From Paenibacillus sp. DMB20 (lineage in GTDB: Bacteria; Bacillota; Bacilli; Paenibacillales; Paenibacillaceae), in assembly GCF_000987955.1 (NCBI RefSeq), contig NZ_LAZU01000044.1, positions 1 to 64,000 of the forward strand: a stretch of 64,000 nt of DNA. Direction: 5' to 3'. The notes beneath the pieces were generated by a model that saw only the letters and a program-made list of their open reading frames with translations, was not told the DNA's origin and searched no databases. The translations under genes were made by a program, and so were the position numbers. Positions 9,316-17,564 of the stretch are shown here, piece after piece (position 1 is the stretch's first letter; every line of letters begins with the position of its first letter).

Positions 9316-10005
9316 TCAATCCTCCTCTTTTCCCACTAAAATTGAGCCCAGACGCACCCAAGTCGCACCTTCCTCAATCGCCACCTCAAAATCATTGGAC
9401 ATCCCCATGGACAATTCGGTCATTGGCTCCGGCGTAAACGCCCGTGCGTTCAGTTCGTCTCTTAGCTGTCTCAATCCGCGAAATACAGGACGTGTATCTT
9501 CCGGAGATGATTCAAATGGAGCCATCGTCATTAACCCGATTACATTCAGATGCTTAAATCGCTCAATCTCCCGGAGAAAATCGGCTGCCTGCTCAGGCTG
9601 AAGGCCGTGTTTCGTAGCTTCCCCGGAAATGTTCACCTGCATAAATGCGGATACCCGAATATTCAACGCAGCCGCTTTTTTCTCCAGCTCATTCGCCAGG
9701 GAAAGCCTGTCCAGCGAATGGATATATTGAAATTTACCGATCACGTCTTTCACCTTGTTCGTTTGGAGGTGGCCGATAAAATGCCAGACTCCGCGTTCTC
9801 CAAGAGCACGCCATTTCTCCTCGGCTGTCTGCCAGCGGTTCTCCCCGATATGCTGAATGCCTTGATCCAAAACGGCAGCCGCCTTGGCGGCAGAGACGTA
9901 TTTCGTCACGGCAACCACATTGACTTCATCGCGGTTTCTTCCGCTCCTGCGGCAGGCCTCCGATACCTGCTGTTCCACTTGACTGATGCGCTCTATCAAA
10001 CTCAA
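9316..10005 (-). CDS. ylmE: YggS/PROSC-family PLP-binding protein
   Basis: Pyridoxal 5'-phosphate homeostasis protein with an alanine-racemase-like TIM barrel. About 229 residues; the PLP lysine is expected in VVAVTKYVS, and NISGEATKHGL, IGLMTMAP and ELSMGMSNDFEVAIEEGATWVRLGS are the family blocks. I chose the TTG at 10005 because GAGGTG lies eight bases upstream; the GTG at 10017 is inside that ribosome site. It lies directly after pgeF (stop at 10014-10016). Confidence 0.92.
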   Translation of the reverse strand: MSLIERISQVEQQVSEACRRSGRNRDEVNVVAVTKYVSAAKAAAVLDQGIQHIGENRWQTAEEKWRALGERGVWHFIGHLQTNKVKDVIGKFQYIHSLDRLSLANELEKKAAALNIRVSAFMQVNISGEATKHGLQPEQAADFLREIERFKHLNVIGLMTMAPFESSPEDTRPVFRGLRQLRDELNARAFTPEPMTELSMGMSNDFEVAIEEGATWVRLGSILVGKEED

Positions 10006-10013
10006 GGGAAGAC

Positions 10014-10862
10014 TCACCTCTTTCTCATTCCGATCCAGCTTGCCATACGCCCCGTCGTGCCCCCGTCCTTCCGGTAAGAGAAGAACAAATCGTTGCGACA
10101 GCTTGTACACCATGATGTACATTCGATATGATCCGTCAATATTCCTGCTTTTATCATAATGTGTCTGTTTATTTCTTTCAAGTTCAGCATATATTTCCCG
10201 TTTCCTTTGTCGGTATATAAAGCGTCAGGGCCATGATCATTGCCCGGAGCGGACAGCCCCAAATCGCGCACGCGGGCCATGACTCTGTCATCGACCTCAT
10301 AACAGCAAGGACCGATCGACGGTCCGATGGCCGTTCTGATATTCTCCGGGCGGCTGCCGTATTCCGAAATCATGCGCTGAATCATTTTTCGGCCGATTTC
10401 GGCCACGGTCCCTTTCCAGCCTGCATGGGCCAAACCTGCCGCTTTTTGAACGGGATCCCAGAAGTACAGGGGCACGCAGTCCGCGTAAAAAGACGTCAGC
10501 AGCACTCCCGGCACGTTCGTCAGCAGACCGTCGGTGTCCTGAACGGCCGATAGGCGGTCCAAGCTCCCTTTGCCGCGATCCCCTTCCCCGATGACGGCAA
10601 TCCTGCTGTCGTGCACCTGTTCTCCGCAGGTCCAGTCCTCAAGCGTGAAGCCGAGAGCCTCAGCCACCAGCTTCCGGTTCGCCATAACGTCTGCCGGACG
10701 GTCTCCTACATGGAACGCCAGATTCAAACAATCATAAGGAGCCTCGCCCTCGCCCCCGTCCCGGCCGCTGAAGCCCGCTGTAAGGCCGTCCTCCAGCTCT
10801 TCCCATGCTTTAAGTTTAAACAGACCCGGTCCCTGCCGGTCCTGCTTCACAAACGGTTCCAT
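10014..10862 (-). CDS. pgeF: Peptidoglycan editing factor PgeF / multicopper-like YlmD
   Basis: 282-residue laccase-domain protein (YfiH/DUF152 family). Blocks containing the metal/active-site histidines and cysteines are visible: CGEQVHDSRI, SFYADCVPLYFWDP, AGLAHAGWKGTVAEIG, and CTSWCTSCRNDLFFSYRKDGGTTGR near the end. Family members hydrolyse mis-incorporated serine from UDP-MurNAc in E. coli and can also act on purine nucleosides; which activity applies here is inference. ATG with GAGGTG eight bases upstream. Gene order sigG-ylmC-ylmD-ylmE matches Bacillus. Confidence 0.9.
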   Translation of the reverse strand: MEPFVKQDRQGPGLFKLKAWEELEDGLTAGFSGRDGGEGEAPYDCLNLAFHVGDRPADVMANRKLVAEALGFTLEDWTCGEQVHDSRIAVIGEGDRGKGSLDRLSAVQDTDGLLTNVPGVLLTSFYADCVPLYFWDPVQKAAGLAHAGWKGTVAEIGRKMIQRMISEYGSRPENIRTAIGPSIGPCCYEVDDRVMARVRDLGLSAPGNDHGPDALYTDKGNGKYMLNLKEINRHIMIKAGILTDHIECTSWCTSCRNDLFFSYRKDGGTTGRMASWIGMRKR

Positions 10863-10954
10863 TATTCACTCACCTCTACACCAGTGTAACAGAAATCCGG
10901 CGGTTGAAACATTTTCCCCGTGAAGAAGCAGCTTTTGGCATAAAGCATGCGGGT

Positions 10955-11263
10955 CTAATAAGTCCTCCGGTCCACGCGGTCCGGCCGCTCAAGATAACCT
11001 GCAGGCTCTTGTTCCTCCGGCATTCTTCGGACTTCCTCCATTTTGACGAGCACCACGTCCGAACCGATTTTAACGATATTCCGCCAAGGAATAACCAAGT
11101 CGCTGCCGCCGCCGAAAAGACCCATGAATTTACCGTAGCTCGGGACAACGATGGCCTCGATGCGCCCTTGTCTCAAATCCAGCTCCAGATCGCTAACCTG
11201 ACCAAGCCTTTTGCCGTCGATAATATTAATGACATCCTTGGTTTGAAAGTCGGATATTTTCAT
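10955..11263 (-). CDS. ylmC: YlmC/YmxH-family PRC-barrel sporulation protein
   Basis: 102-residue PRC-barrel protein (MKISDFQTKDVINIIDGKRLG at the start, then DLVIPWRNIVKIGSDVVLVK). YlmC/YmxH family proteins occur only in spore formers. The ATG at 11263 has GGGGA five bases upstream; an upstream in-frame extension to 11305 lacks a ribosome site. It follows the sigG terminator, so it probably has its own promoter. Biochemical role unknown. Confidence 0.88.
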   Translation of the reverse strand: MKISDFQTKDVINIIDGKRLGQVSDLELDLRQGRIEAIVVPSYGKFMGLFGGGSDLVIPWRNIVKIGSDVVLVKMEEVRRMPEEQEPAGYLERPDRVDRRTY

Positions 11264-11375
11264 TATATTCCCCACCATCTGATTATCTGGTATCACGGTC
11301 ATCACACCTTAGAAGCTTAGTATATTTCAATATATGCCCCAGACCGGCAAAATAGCTTCATTTTGGAGACAAAAG

Positions 11376-11403
11376 CAAAAAACGATCCCGCAAGGGGATC
11401 GTT
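11376..11403 (-). terminator. Terminator of sigG
   Basis: Minus strand AACGATCCC, six-base loop, GGATCGTT then TTTTG; 20 bases after the sigG stop codon. Confidence 0.85.
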
Positions 11404-11422
11404 ACCGGTTCCAGCATCGATA

Positions 11423-12205
11423 TTAAGTTTTGACATGCTTCTGCATCTGCTTGATGGCCGACTTTTCGAGCCGGGACACCTGTGCCTGGGAAATGCCGAT
11501 TTCATCGGCGACCTCCATTTGGGTTTTACCTTCGTAAAAACGCATGGACAAGATCATTTTTTCACGCTGGCCCAGCTTGTGCATCGCTTCCCGCAGTGCA
11601 ATTTCCTCGATCCAGGATACATCCTTGTTTTTATCGTCGCTGATTTGATCCATCACATAGATCGGATCGCCGCCGTCATGATAAATCGGTTCAAACAGCG
11701 AGACGGGATCCTGTATGGCATCGAGTGCAAAAACAACGTCTTCCTTGGGCACGTTCAGCGCTTCGGATATTTCAAAAATCGTCGGTTCCCGGGAATTTAA
11801 ATTCGTGAGCTGGTCCCGGACCTGCAACGCTTTGTACGCAATGTCGCGCAGCGACCTGGACACCCGGATCGGGTTGTTATCCCTTAGATAGCGCCTGATT
11901 TCTCCGATAATCATCGGTACGGCATAGGTGGAAAATTTTACGTTCTGGGAAAGATCGAAGTTGTCGATCGCTTTCATGAGGCCGATGCAGCCGACCTGAA
12001 ACAGGTCATCCACAAATTCGCCCCGGTTGTTAAAACGCTGAATGACGCTGAGCACCAGCCTCAGATTGCCATTCACCAATTTCTCTCTGGCTGCCCTTAC
12101 GTGGTTCTGCTGCAGATCATGAAAAAGTTCCCTCATTTCCGCATTCGTCAGAACCGGCAGTTTCGCCGTATCCACACCGCAAATCTCAACTTTGTTTCGG
12201 GTCAT
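11423..12205 (-). CDS. sigG: RNA polymerase sigma-G, late forespore sigma factor
   Basis: 260-residue sigma-70 factor of the SigF/SigG group. Region 2 (about 65-130) has DLFQVGCIGLMKAIDNFDLSQ and VKFSTYAVPMIIGEIRRYLRD; region 4 (about 205-255) has TQMEVADEIGISQAQVSRLEK. The N-terminal MTRNKVEICGVDTAKLPVL is specific to SigG. The ATG at 12205 has GGGAGG about nine bases upstream. A sigma-F-like promoter overlaps the sigE stop codon (12259-12288), which fits forespore-specific transcription. Position after sigE is as in Bacillus. Confidence 0.96.
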   Translation of the reverse strand: MTRNKVEICGVDTAKLPVLTNAEMRELFHDLQQNHVRAAREKLVNGNLRLVLSVIQRFNNRGEFVDDLFQVGCIGLMKAIDNFDLSQNVKFSTYAVPMIIGEIRRYLRDNNPIRVSRSLRDIAYKALQVRDQLTNLNSREPTIFEISEALNVPKEDVVFALDAIQDPVSLFEPIYHDGGDPIYVMDQISDDKNKDVSWIEEIALREAMHKLGQREKMILSMRFYEGKTQMEVADEIGISQAQVSRLEKSAIKQMQKHVKT

Positions 12206-12258
12206 GATGACTAACCTCCCAAGGAGAAACATTACTGTACATTATCTCCGAGGGGGCT

Positions 12259-12288
12259 TATTTTATTCCTTGCCTTTTCCATTTAAAC
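12259..12288 (-). promoter_or_regulatory. Candidate sigma-F promoter of sigG
   Basis: Minus-strand GTTTA (12284-12288), 15 bases, GAATAAAATA (12259-12268). This fits the sigma-F consensus GYWTA-N15-GGNNANAMTW with one mismatch. The -35 includes the end of sigE (ATG GTT TAA). Confidence 0.7.
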
Positions 12289-13005
12289 CATCTTGTTGAA
12301 TTCCTTCCGGAGCCGCTTTATGATTCTTTTTTCCAATCGGGAAATGTAGGATTGGGAGATGCCGAGCAGGTCGGCGACGTCCTTTTGCGTCTTTTCTTCC
12401 CCGTCCTGCAAGCCGAATCGGAGCTCCATAATGAGCCGCTCCCGGTCGCTCAACTTGTCGAGCGCCTTTTGCAGAAGCTTGCGGTCCACCTGCTCCTCGA
12501 TGTTGCGGTAGATGGTGTCGTTTTCCGTGCCCAACACGTCCGAAAGCAGCAGCTCGTTGCCGTCCCAATCGATGTTTAAAGGCTCATCGAAAGACACCTC
12601 GCTCCTAGTTTTGCTGTTGCGCCGCAAATACATCAGAATTTCGTTCTCGATGCAGCGGGAGGCATAAGTGGCCAGCTTGATTTTTTTCTCGGGATCAAAG
12701 GTATTGACCGCCTTAATCAATCCGATGGCTCCGATGGAGACGAGATCTTCGATGTTGATCCCCGTGTTCTCGAACTTTCGGGCGATGTATACCACAAGCC
12801 GCAAATTCCGCTCGATCAGCATGGCCCGAATGGCAGCGTCCCCGGAAGGAAGCTTTTGCAGCAAATATTCTTCTTCTTCCCGCGTCAGGGGCGGAGGCAG
12901 CGCTTCGCTTCCTCCGATATAATAGACTTCCTGGCTTTTGAGCCCCAGCAAAAACAAAACTCGATAATACTGCAGCTGCAGCGCTAATCTCCATTTAACC
13001 GGCAT
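12283..13005 (-). CDS. sigE: RNA polymerase sigma-E precursor (mother-cell sigma factor)
   Basis: 240-residue pro-sigma-E. An N-terminal hydrophobic/amphipathic pro-sequence (about 1-29, [24 protein letters not shown]) is the part removed by SpoIIGA. Region 2 ([44 protein letters not shown]) and region 4 ([23 protein letters not shown]) are intact. AGGAGG lies seven bases before the ATG, and a 9-bp hairpin of the tandem array sits two bases upstream of that ribosome site. The 7-T run at 12681-12687 is in frame, unlike most such runs in this window. Confidence 0.97.
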   Translation of the reverse strand: MPVKWRLALQLQYYRVLFLLGLKSQEVYYIGGSEALPPPLTREEEEYLLQKLPSGDAAIRAMLIERNLRLVVYIARKFENTGINIEDLVSIGAIGLIKAVNTFDPEKKIKLATYASRCIENEILMYLRRNSKTRSEVSFDEPLNIDWDGNELLLSDVLGTENDTIYRNIEEQVDRKLLQKALDKLSDRERLIMELRFGLQDGEEKTQKDVADLLGISQSYISRLEKRIIKRLRKEFNKMV

Positions 13006-13020
13006 CTTTTGTCCTCCTAA

Positions 13021-13270
13021 AAGTTTTCCGAAGGAAAACTTACTTCGTAAGCATCAACTTAGTTTCCCGGGGGGAAACTACTTCGTAAGCATCAACTTAG
13101 TTTCCCGGAGGGAAACTACTTCGTAAGCGTAAACCTAGTTTTCCGAAGGAAAACTTACTTCGTAAGCATCAACTTAGTTTCCTGGAGGGAAACTACTTCG
13201 TAAGTATTTGACCCAGGTTCCTCCAAGGGGAACAGACTTCGTAAACGATATCTTTTTTTCCGAAGGGATA
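13021..13270 (-). repeat. Tandem hairpin array, ~38-40 bp unit, six copies plus a partial
   Basis: Units begin at 13021, 13061, 13099, 13137, 13176 and 13215, with a degenerate seventh at 13254. Each holds a palindrome such as AGTTTCCCGGAGGGAAACT followed by a conserved linker ACTTCGTAAGCATCAACTT. Stems vary by compensating changes (TTTTCC/GGAAAA, TTTCCC/GGGAAA), so folding appears to be maintained. The array fills the start of the gap between spoIIGA and sigE and ends at the sigE ribosome site. I do not recognise the family. Strand is given as the operon direction. Confidence 0.9.
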
Positions 13271-13279
13271 CCTGCCTTC

Positions 13280-13470
13280 CAGCCTCTAACGGACATAGCT
13301 GACGCTTAAACATGGTTTTGGCCCCATAATTGGAGGCTGACGGACATAGAATCCGTTAAGATGGCATTTACAGCGTGAAGCGGCAGGCAAAACCGTAAAT
13401 AACGGAACCTGAGTCCGTTACACTCTTTCATACGTTTAAATAACGCAACGAACGGAATCCATGTCCGTTA
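13280..13470. repeat. Cluster of AACGGA/TCCGTT palindromes
   Basis: Three ~20-base palindromes with arms (T)AACGGA and TCCGTT(A) at 13338-13358, 13400-13420 and 13451-13469, each with a different seven-base loop, plus a half-site TAACGGACAT at 13287. A further inverted pair CAGCCTC/GAGGCTG (about 13280 and 13333) encloses the half-site. Sequence 13471-13595 shows nothing I can assign. Confidence 0.8.
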
Positions 13471-13595
13471 GATTTCGAGAATCGGATGCAAAAAGAAGTA
13501 CTTACCGGCATATCTCTCAGCTGTACATGGCTATAAAGAGGGCTGATTCACTAGGATAGCGGCTGAATACCGGCTTCTTCCATGGTCAGCCATGA

Positions 13596-14583
13596 TCATA
13601 CCGCCGCGCTATTGCCCGAACTCGCGTCAGCATCTGCCCGAGCCTCCGGCTGCCCCTCTCCGTCCACCAAATCCGGATGTATGATCGCCCTGTAGGCACC
13701 CTCGCCTGAGAGAGTCCCGCCGTCAAATCCGACCAGAACCTTTCCGGCCGCATAGTTCCTGCCACCCAGCACGATCACGACGGAATCCGGTTTCAGGGCC
13801 AGCATAAACGCCGCTCCTCTGTTCACGCCGCGGTAAGGCACCAGGCGCAAACGGTCCTTCCACGGAAACTCCGTCTCTCCCAGCTCCATGACGAGTTTGT
13901 CCGGCTCGCCTTCGGCCAGTTTTTTGCTCCAGGACGGTGGCAGGTAAGCTTCCCATAGCGAAGCCTCCATGACCATAACCGGAGTACGTGTGAGCGGATC
14001 GCTTAGCTGGTTTCCCGTATCAAGCAGACCCGTACACCGTATCGTCGCCTCACCCAGGTTTACGGTAACCTCCCCGAGCAAAGTTTCCCGGTTCTCTACC
14101 TGCCGCCGGTTCGTCTGAACGGCCTTAAAAATCATAATGACCGCAAAAAAAAGCAATGCACATAAACCAAAAGCCCACTTTCAATTCAAACGAAAGGCCG
14201 CCCGAGGCCGAAAACCAGATCCCGCTGAATATCTCTCCCGAATTTTGCAGCAAGTAATGAAACCCGATAATGCCTCCCGCCGCCGCAAAGTTCACCATGT
14301 AAAATGCACCCAAGTTTCGTATGTAACTTTGCAGACTGACAAAGCCGAAGGCGATCCACAGCATGATCAGCGATAGCCCGAACTTGATCAAAAACGTGAA
14401 CAAAAAGCTCAGCCCGGGCACAAACATCATCACGACGTACATCGCACCCGTTACGGCGGATAAGGCAAGCCTCCACCAGCTCGGCTTCAATCTTCGCATC
14501 CAAGCCGTTAAAGCTAGCAGCGCACCGTCGATCAACAGGTTTGCCAAAAAGATTAAATCAATATAAACAACCAGGGTCTTCAC
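13596..14583 (-). CDS. spoIIGA: SpoIIGA, sigma-E processing aspartic protease; one homopolymer frame break
   Basis: Membrane protease that cleaves the pro-sequence of sigma-E. About 328 residues after removing one base from the run 14145-14152. The N-terminal half (about 1-155) has five hydrophobic segments, beginning VVYIDLIFLANLLIDG. The C-terminal half is a retroviral-type aspartyl protease domain with DTGNQLSDPLT containing the active-site aspartate. Start GTG at 14583; a Spo0A-type promoter lies upstream. It precedes sigE as in other spore formers, but here with a 590 bp gap. Confidence 0.93.
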
Positions 14584-14644
14584 CCGCCTAGCCGGAATCT
14601 TTCCCGGGTTATTATTTCTTGTTTGGGCTGTGGGAGATGTTTTT

Positions 14645-14712
14645 AGTATAAGAAGAATAGAAATCAAAGTCTGTCTAAACCTGAGGGTTGTCCACCGACT
14701 AATTTTGTCGAT
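14645..14712 (-). promoter_or_regulatory. Candidate Spo0A-activated sigma-A promoter of spoIIGA-sigE
   Basis: Minus-strand -10 TATACT (14645-14650). About 21 bases upstream is TTAGACA (14672-14678), one mismatch from the 0A box TTCGACA, and further upstream GTGGACA (14689-14695) and ATCGACA (14706-14712), the three spaced 17 bp apart. An over-long spacer with a 0A box at the -35 position is the known design of the B. subtilis spoIIG promoter. Confidence 0.6.
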
Positions 14713-14855
14713 GCAGGGCAGTTATAGAGGACGGCTGTAACAATAAAGAATGTTGGATGGAAAGGACTCCTATCCCCATTCAGAAGTTTTCGAGGTTAAT
14801 ATTGGGGCACGCGAACATCAGCGACTTTCATGTTTTTCAAGGAATAAAAACGCCC

Positions 14856-14897
14856 GAAAAAAAGAAAAACCCGTTTCCTCAAAAGAAAACGGGTTTC
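14856..14897 (-). terminator. Terminator of ftsZ
   Basis: Minus strand AAACCCGTTT, ten-base loop, AAACGGGTTT then TTTCTTTTTTT, immediately after ftsZ. It separates the dcw cluster from the spoIIG operon; 14713-14855 shows no gene. Confidence 0.9.
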
Positions 14898-14902
14898 ATG
14901 TC

Positions 14903-16021
14903 TTAATCGTTGTTGCGCGAACGGTTGCGGAGGAAGGTCGGGATATCCAATTGGTCGCTGCTCACTTGATTGCCAAACGGCTTCAGGTTTACATTACTCT
15001 TGTCGGACGGTTGAGGCTGCTGCTCACTCTGAGGCACAGGACGGCGTCCTTGCGGCTGAGGAGCCGGCTTGCCCTCGAATCCGGTAGCAATGACCGTAAC
15101 TTTAATCTCTTCCTTCTTGCTCTCATCAATGATGGCACCGAAGATCATGTTTACTTCCGGATCGGATGCGGATATTACAATCTCCGCAGCTTCATTTACC
15201 TCGTACAAGGAAAGATTCGCCCCGCCGGTAATGTTCATAATGACGCCGCGCGCTCCCTCGATGGAGGTCTCCAGCAGCGGGCTCATGATCGCTTTGCGTG
15301 CCGCTTCTGCCGCACGATTCTCGCCTGACGCCTCACCAATGCCCATCAGGGCCGAACCGCGCTCGGTCATAATGGTCTTCACGTCGGCAAAGTCAAGGTT
15401 GATCAGGCCCGGTACCTTGATCAGGTCGGAGATGCCCTGAACGGCTTGGCGAAGAACGTTATCCGCTTCGCGGAAAGCTTCCAGCATCGGCGTCTTTTTG
15501 TCTACGATTTCGAGCAGGCGATCGTTAGGAATAACAATCAGCGTATCCACTTTTTCTTTCAAAGCTTCAATCCCGAGTTCTGCATGGGAAAACCGCTTGC
15601 GACCTTCAAAAGTGAAAGGCCTCGTTACAACGCCTACGGTCAACGCGCCGCACTCTTTCGCGATTTCCGCAATGACTGGTGCGGCACCTGTACCGGTACC
15701 GCCGCCCATCCCAGCCGTGACGAACACCATGTCTGCACCCTTGAGCGTATTCATGATCAGATCGCGGGATTCTTCCGCAGCTTTCTTGCCTACCTCCGGG
15801 TTTGCGCCGGCGCCGAGTCCGCGGGTCAGTTTATCGCCAATCTGCAATTTATGTTCTGATTTTGCGAGGTGGAGCGCTTGCGCGTCCGTGTTTACCGTTA
15901 TAAATTCGACGCCTTGAACGCCGTTTTCAATCATGCGGTTTACTGCATTGCTGCCGCCGCCGCCCACCCCGATTACTTTAATCTGGGCCAAGCTCTCCAT
16001 TTCAAAATCAAATTCCAACAT
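14903..16021 (-). CDS. ftsZ: Cell division GTPase FtsZ
   Basis: Tubulin-like GTPase that forms the Z ring. 372 residues; GTP-binding glycine-rich motif [17 protein letters not shown] (about 104-120), the T7 loop [11 protein letters not shown] (about 206-216), a variable glutamine/proline-rich linker (about 315-350) and the C-terminal peptide DIPTFLRNR that binds FtsA and SepF. ATG with GGGGGAG nine bases upstream. It is the last gene of the dcw cluster, followed by a strong terminator. Confidence 0.98.
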   Translation of the reverse strand: MLEFDFEMESLAQIKVIGVGGGGSNAVNRMIENGVQGVEFITVNTDAQALHLAKSEHKLQIGDKLTRGLGAGANPEVGKKAAEESRDLIMNTLKGADMVFVTAGMGGGTGTGAAPVIAEIAKECGALTVGVVTRPFTFEGRKRFSHAELGIEALKEKVDTLIVIPNDRLLEIVDKKTPMLEAFREADNVLRQAVQGISDLIKVPGLINLDFADVKTIMTERGSALMGIGEASGENRAAEAARKAIMSPLLETSIEGARGVIMNITGGANLSLYEVNEAAEIVISASDPEVNMIFGAIIDESKKEEIKVTVIATGFEGKPAPQPQGRRPVPQSEQQPQPSDKSNVNLKPFGNQVSSDQLDIPTFLRNRSRNND

Positions 16022-16078
16022 CTATTCCATCTCCCCCTCAATGTGCGTGGATGGCACGTCCACTGTCAAATGAACCCG

Positions 16079-17362
16079 CTATATAAATTCGCTGAACATG
16101 TTTTTCAAGCGTTCGATAAATCCCGGCTTCTGGCTGCTGGTTTCCTGAGTTGCTGCGGCAGGATTTTGCTTCGAGCGGTTCACCGGTTTCTTGCTGTTGC
16201 CGCTGGTGCTGGCATTTCCTCCGGTTGCGCGCACCCGGATGTTCCGGATCGCATTATGGAGAATTCCGACTCCGCTGCAGTAGCCAGGATCGCGTACGCC
16301 GATAAAATCGGGAACCGCGATCCGGACCGAAGTCGCCAGCTCGTTTTGTGCCACCTGGAGCACACCAGGCATGGACATTGTACCACCCGTAAGTATATAA
16401 CCGCCTGGAAGCTCGCTGTAACCCAAGCGCTTGATTTCTTGGCGCACCAATTGGAAGATTTCCTGAACACGGGGTTCGATAATGGCGGCAAGGTCTTCCT
16501 GCGTAAACTCCTTGTCCACATTGCTGCCGATACGGGTTACTTTGAAAGTCACCTCCGGAGCGGCATTGTCCATAAACGCACATCCGTACTTGAGCTTCAC
16601 CTTTTCGGCTTGATCCGTCAACGTCCGAAGTCCGTAGGCGATATCGTTCGTTACGAAGTCGCCGCCAATCGGAAGCGTGGACGTCGCGGATATGCTGCCG
16701 CTCTCAAATACGGCAAGCGTAGTCGAGCCTGCGCCGATATCCACCAGCACGGATCCCATGGTCTTTTCGTCCTTGGAAAGGGCAAGCTGTCCCGAACCCA
16801 GCGGAATCAATACAAGATCCTTCACCTTCAAGCCTGACTTTTCCACGCAGCGCAAAAGATTATGTATAGCCGTTTTGGCACCGGTTATAATCGTCGCTTC
16901 CACTTCCAAACGGACGCCGATCATGCCGCGGGGATCCGAAATCCCTTCCAATCCGTCTACCACAAACTGTTTCGCTACCACATCGATAATCTCGCGGTCG
17001 GGAGGCAGTGCAACGACCTCTGCCGCTTTCAGCACGCGGTCGATATCCTCCTCGCCGATTTCACGATCCTCGTTCGATACCGCCACGACGCCGTGGCTCG
17101 TTTGAAGTCCGATATGATTTCCTGTAATGCCGACGTACACTTCGGATATTTGAATACCGACCATACGCTCCGCGTGATCAACGGCACTGCGAATGGATTG
17201 TACAGTCTGATCGATATCTACAATTGCGCCTTTTCGAATTCCCTCCGAGTCGGCAGATCCAACTCCAATAATATTAAAGGTTCCATTATTAATTTCCCCA
17301 ATAATAGCACGAACTTTGGATGTACCGATGTCCAAACTAACAATGATGTCATTGTTGCTCAA
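16079..17362 (-). CDS. ftsA: Cell division protein FtsA
   Basis: Actin-like protein that tethers FtsZ to the membrane and recruits divisome proteins. About 427 residues from a TTG start (17362), selected because GGAGGTG lies seven bases upstream. Actin-fold motifs are visible: DIGTSKVRAIIGE (phosphate 1), VDIGAGSTTLAVFESG (phosphate 2), GGYILTGGTMSMPG (adenosine). The C-terminus FIERLKNMFSEFI is the amphipathic membrane helix. ftsZ follows after 57 bases. Confidence 0.96.
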   Translation of the reverse strand: MSNNDIIVSLDIGTSKVRAIIGEINNGTFNIIGVGSADSEGIRKGAIVDIDQTVQSIRSAVDHAERMVGIQISEVYVGITGNHIGLQTSHGVVAVSNEDREIGEEDIDRVLKAAEVVALPPDREIIDVVAKQFVVDGLEGISDPRGMIGVRLEVEATIITGAKTAIHNLLRCVEKSGLKVKDLVLIPLGSGQLALSKDEKTMGSVLVDIGAGSTTLAVFESGSISATSTLPIGGDFVTNDIAYGLRTLTDQAEKVKLKYGCAFMDNAAPEVTFKVTRIGSNVDKEFTQEDLAAIIEPRVQEIFQLVRQEIKRLGYSELPGGYILTGGTMSMPGVLQVAQNELATSVRIAVPDFIGVRDPGYCSGVGILHNAIRNIRVRATGGNASTSGNSKKPVNRSKQNPAAATQETSSQKPGFIERLKNMFSEFI

Positions 17363-17423
17363 GCCCTGGCACCTCCTGTTTTTCACATTGTAATCTACTA
17401 ATCCAAAAACACTACTCTAACTT

Positions 17424-17450
17424 ATTCAACACGCGCTAGGCTTTCCCTCT
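17424..17450 (-). promoter_or_regulatory. Candidate sigma-H promoter of ftsAZ
   Basis: Minus-strand AGAGGGAAA (17442-17450), 11 bases, GTTGAAT (17424-17430). It matches the sigma-H pattern RnAGGAwWW-N11/12-RnnGAAT with one mismatch. Bacillus ftsAZ has a sigma-H promoter in the same place. Confidence 0.55.
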
Positions 17451-17564
17451 TTTTTCTACAATTTTTTTTAGTGCCAACATCTGCTAATTGATGCCCAAAA
17501 AAAGTCAAAGAAAAAAAAGGGACGAAAGGCAAGGTGCCAATACGAATGATTGTACCATTTTTTC

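Noticed and set aside
13021-13270. CRISPR array
   Set aside because: Units are directly tandem with no unique spacers, the repeats are degenerate palindromes, and no cas genes are present.
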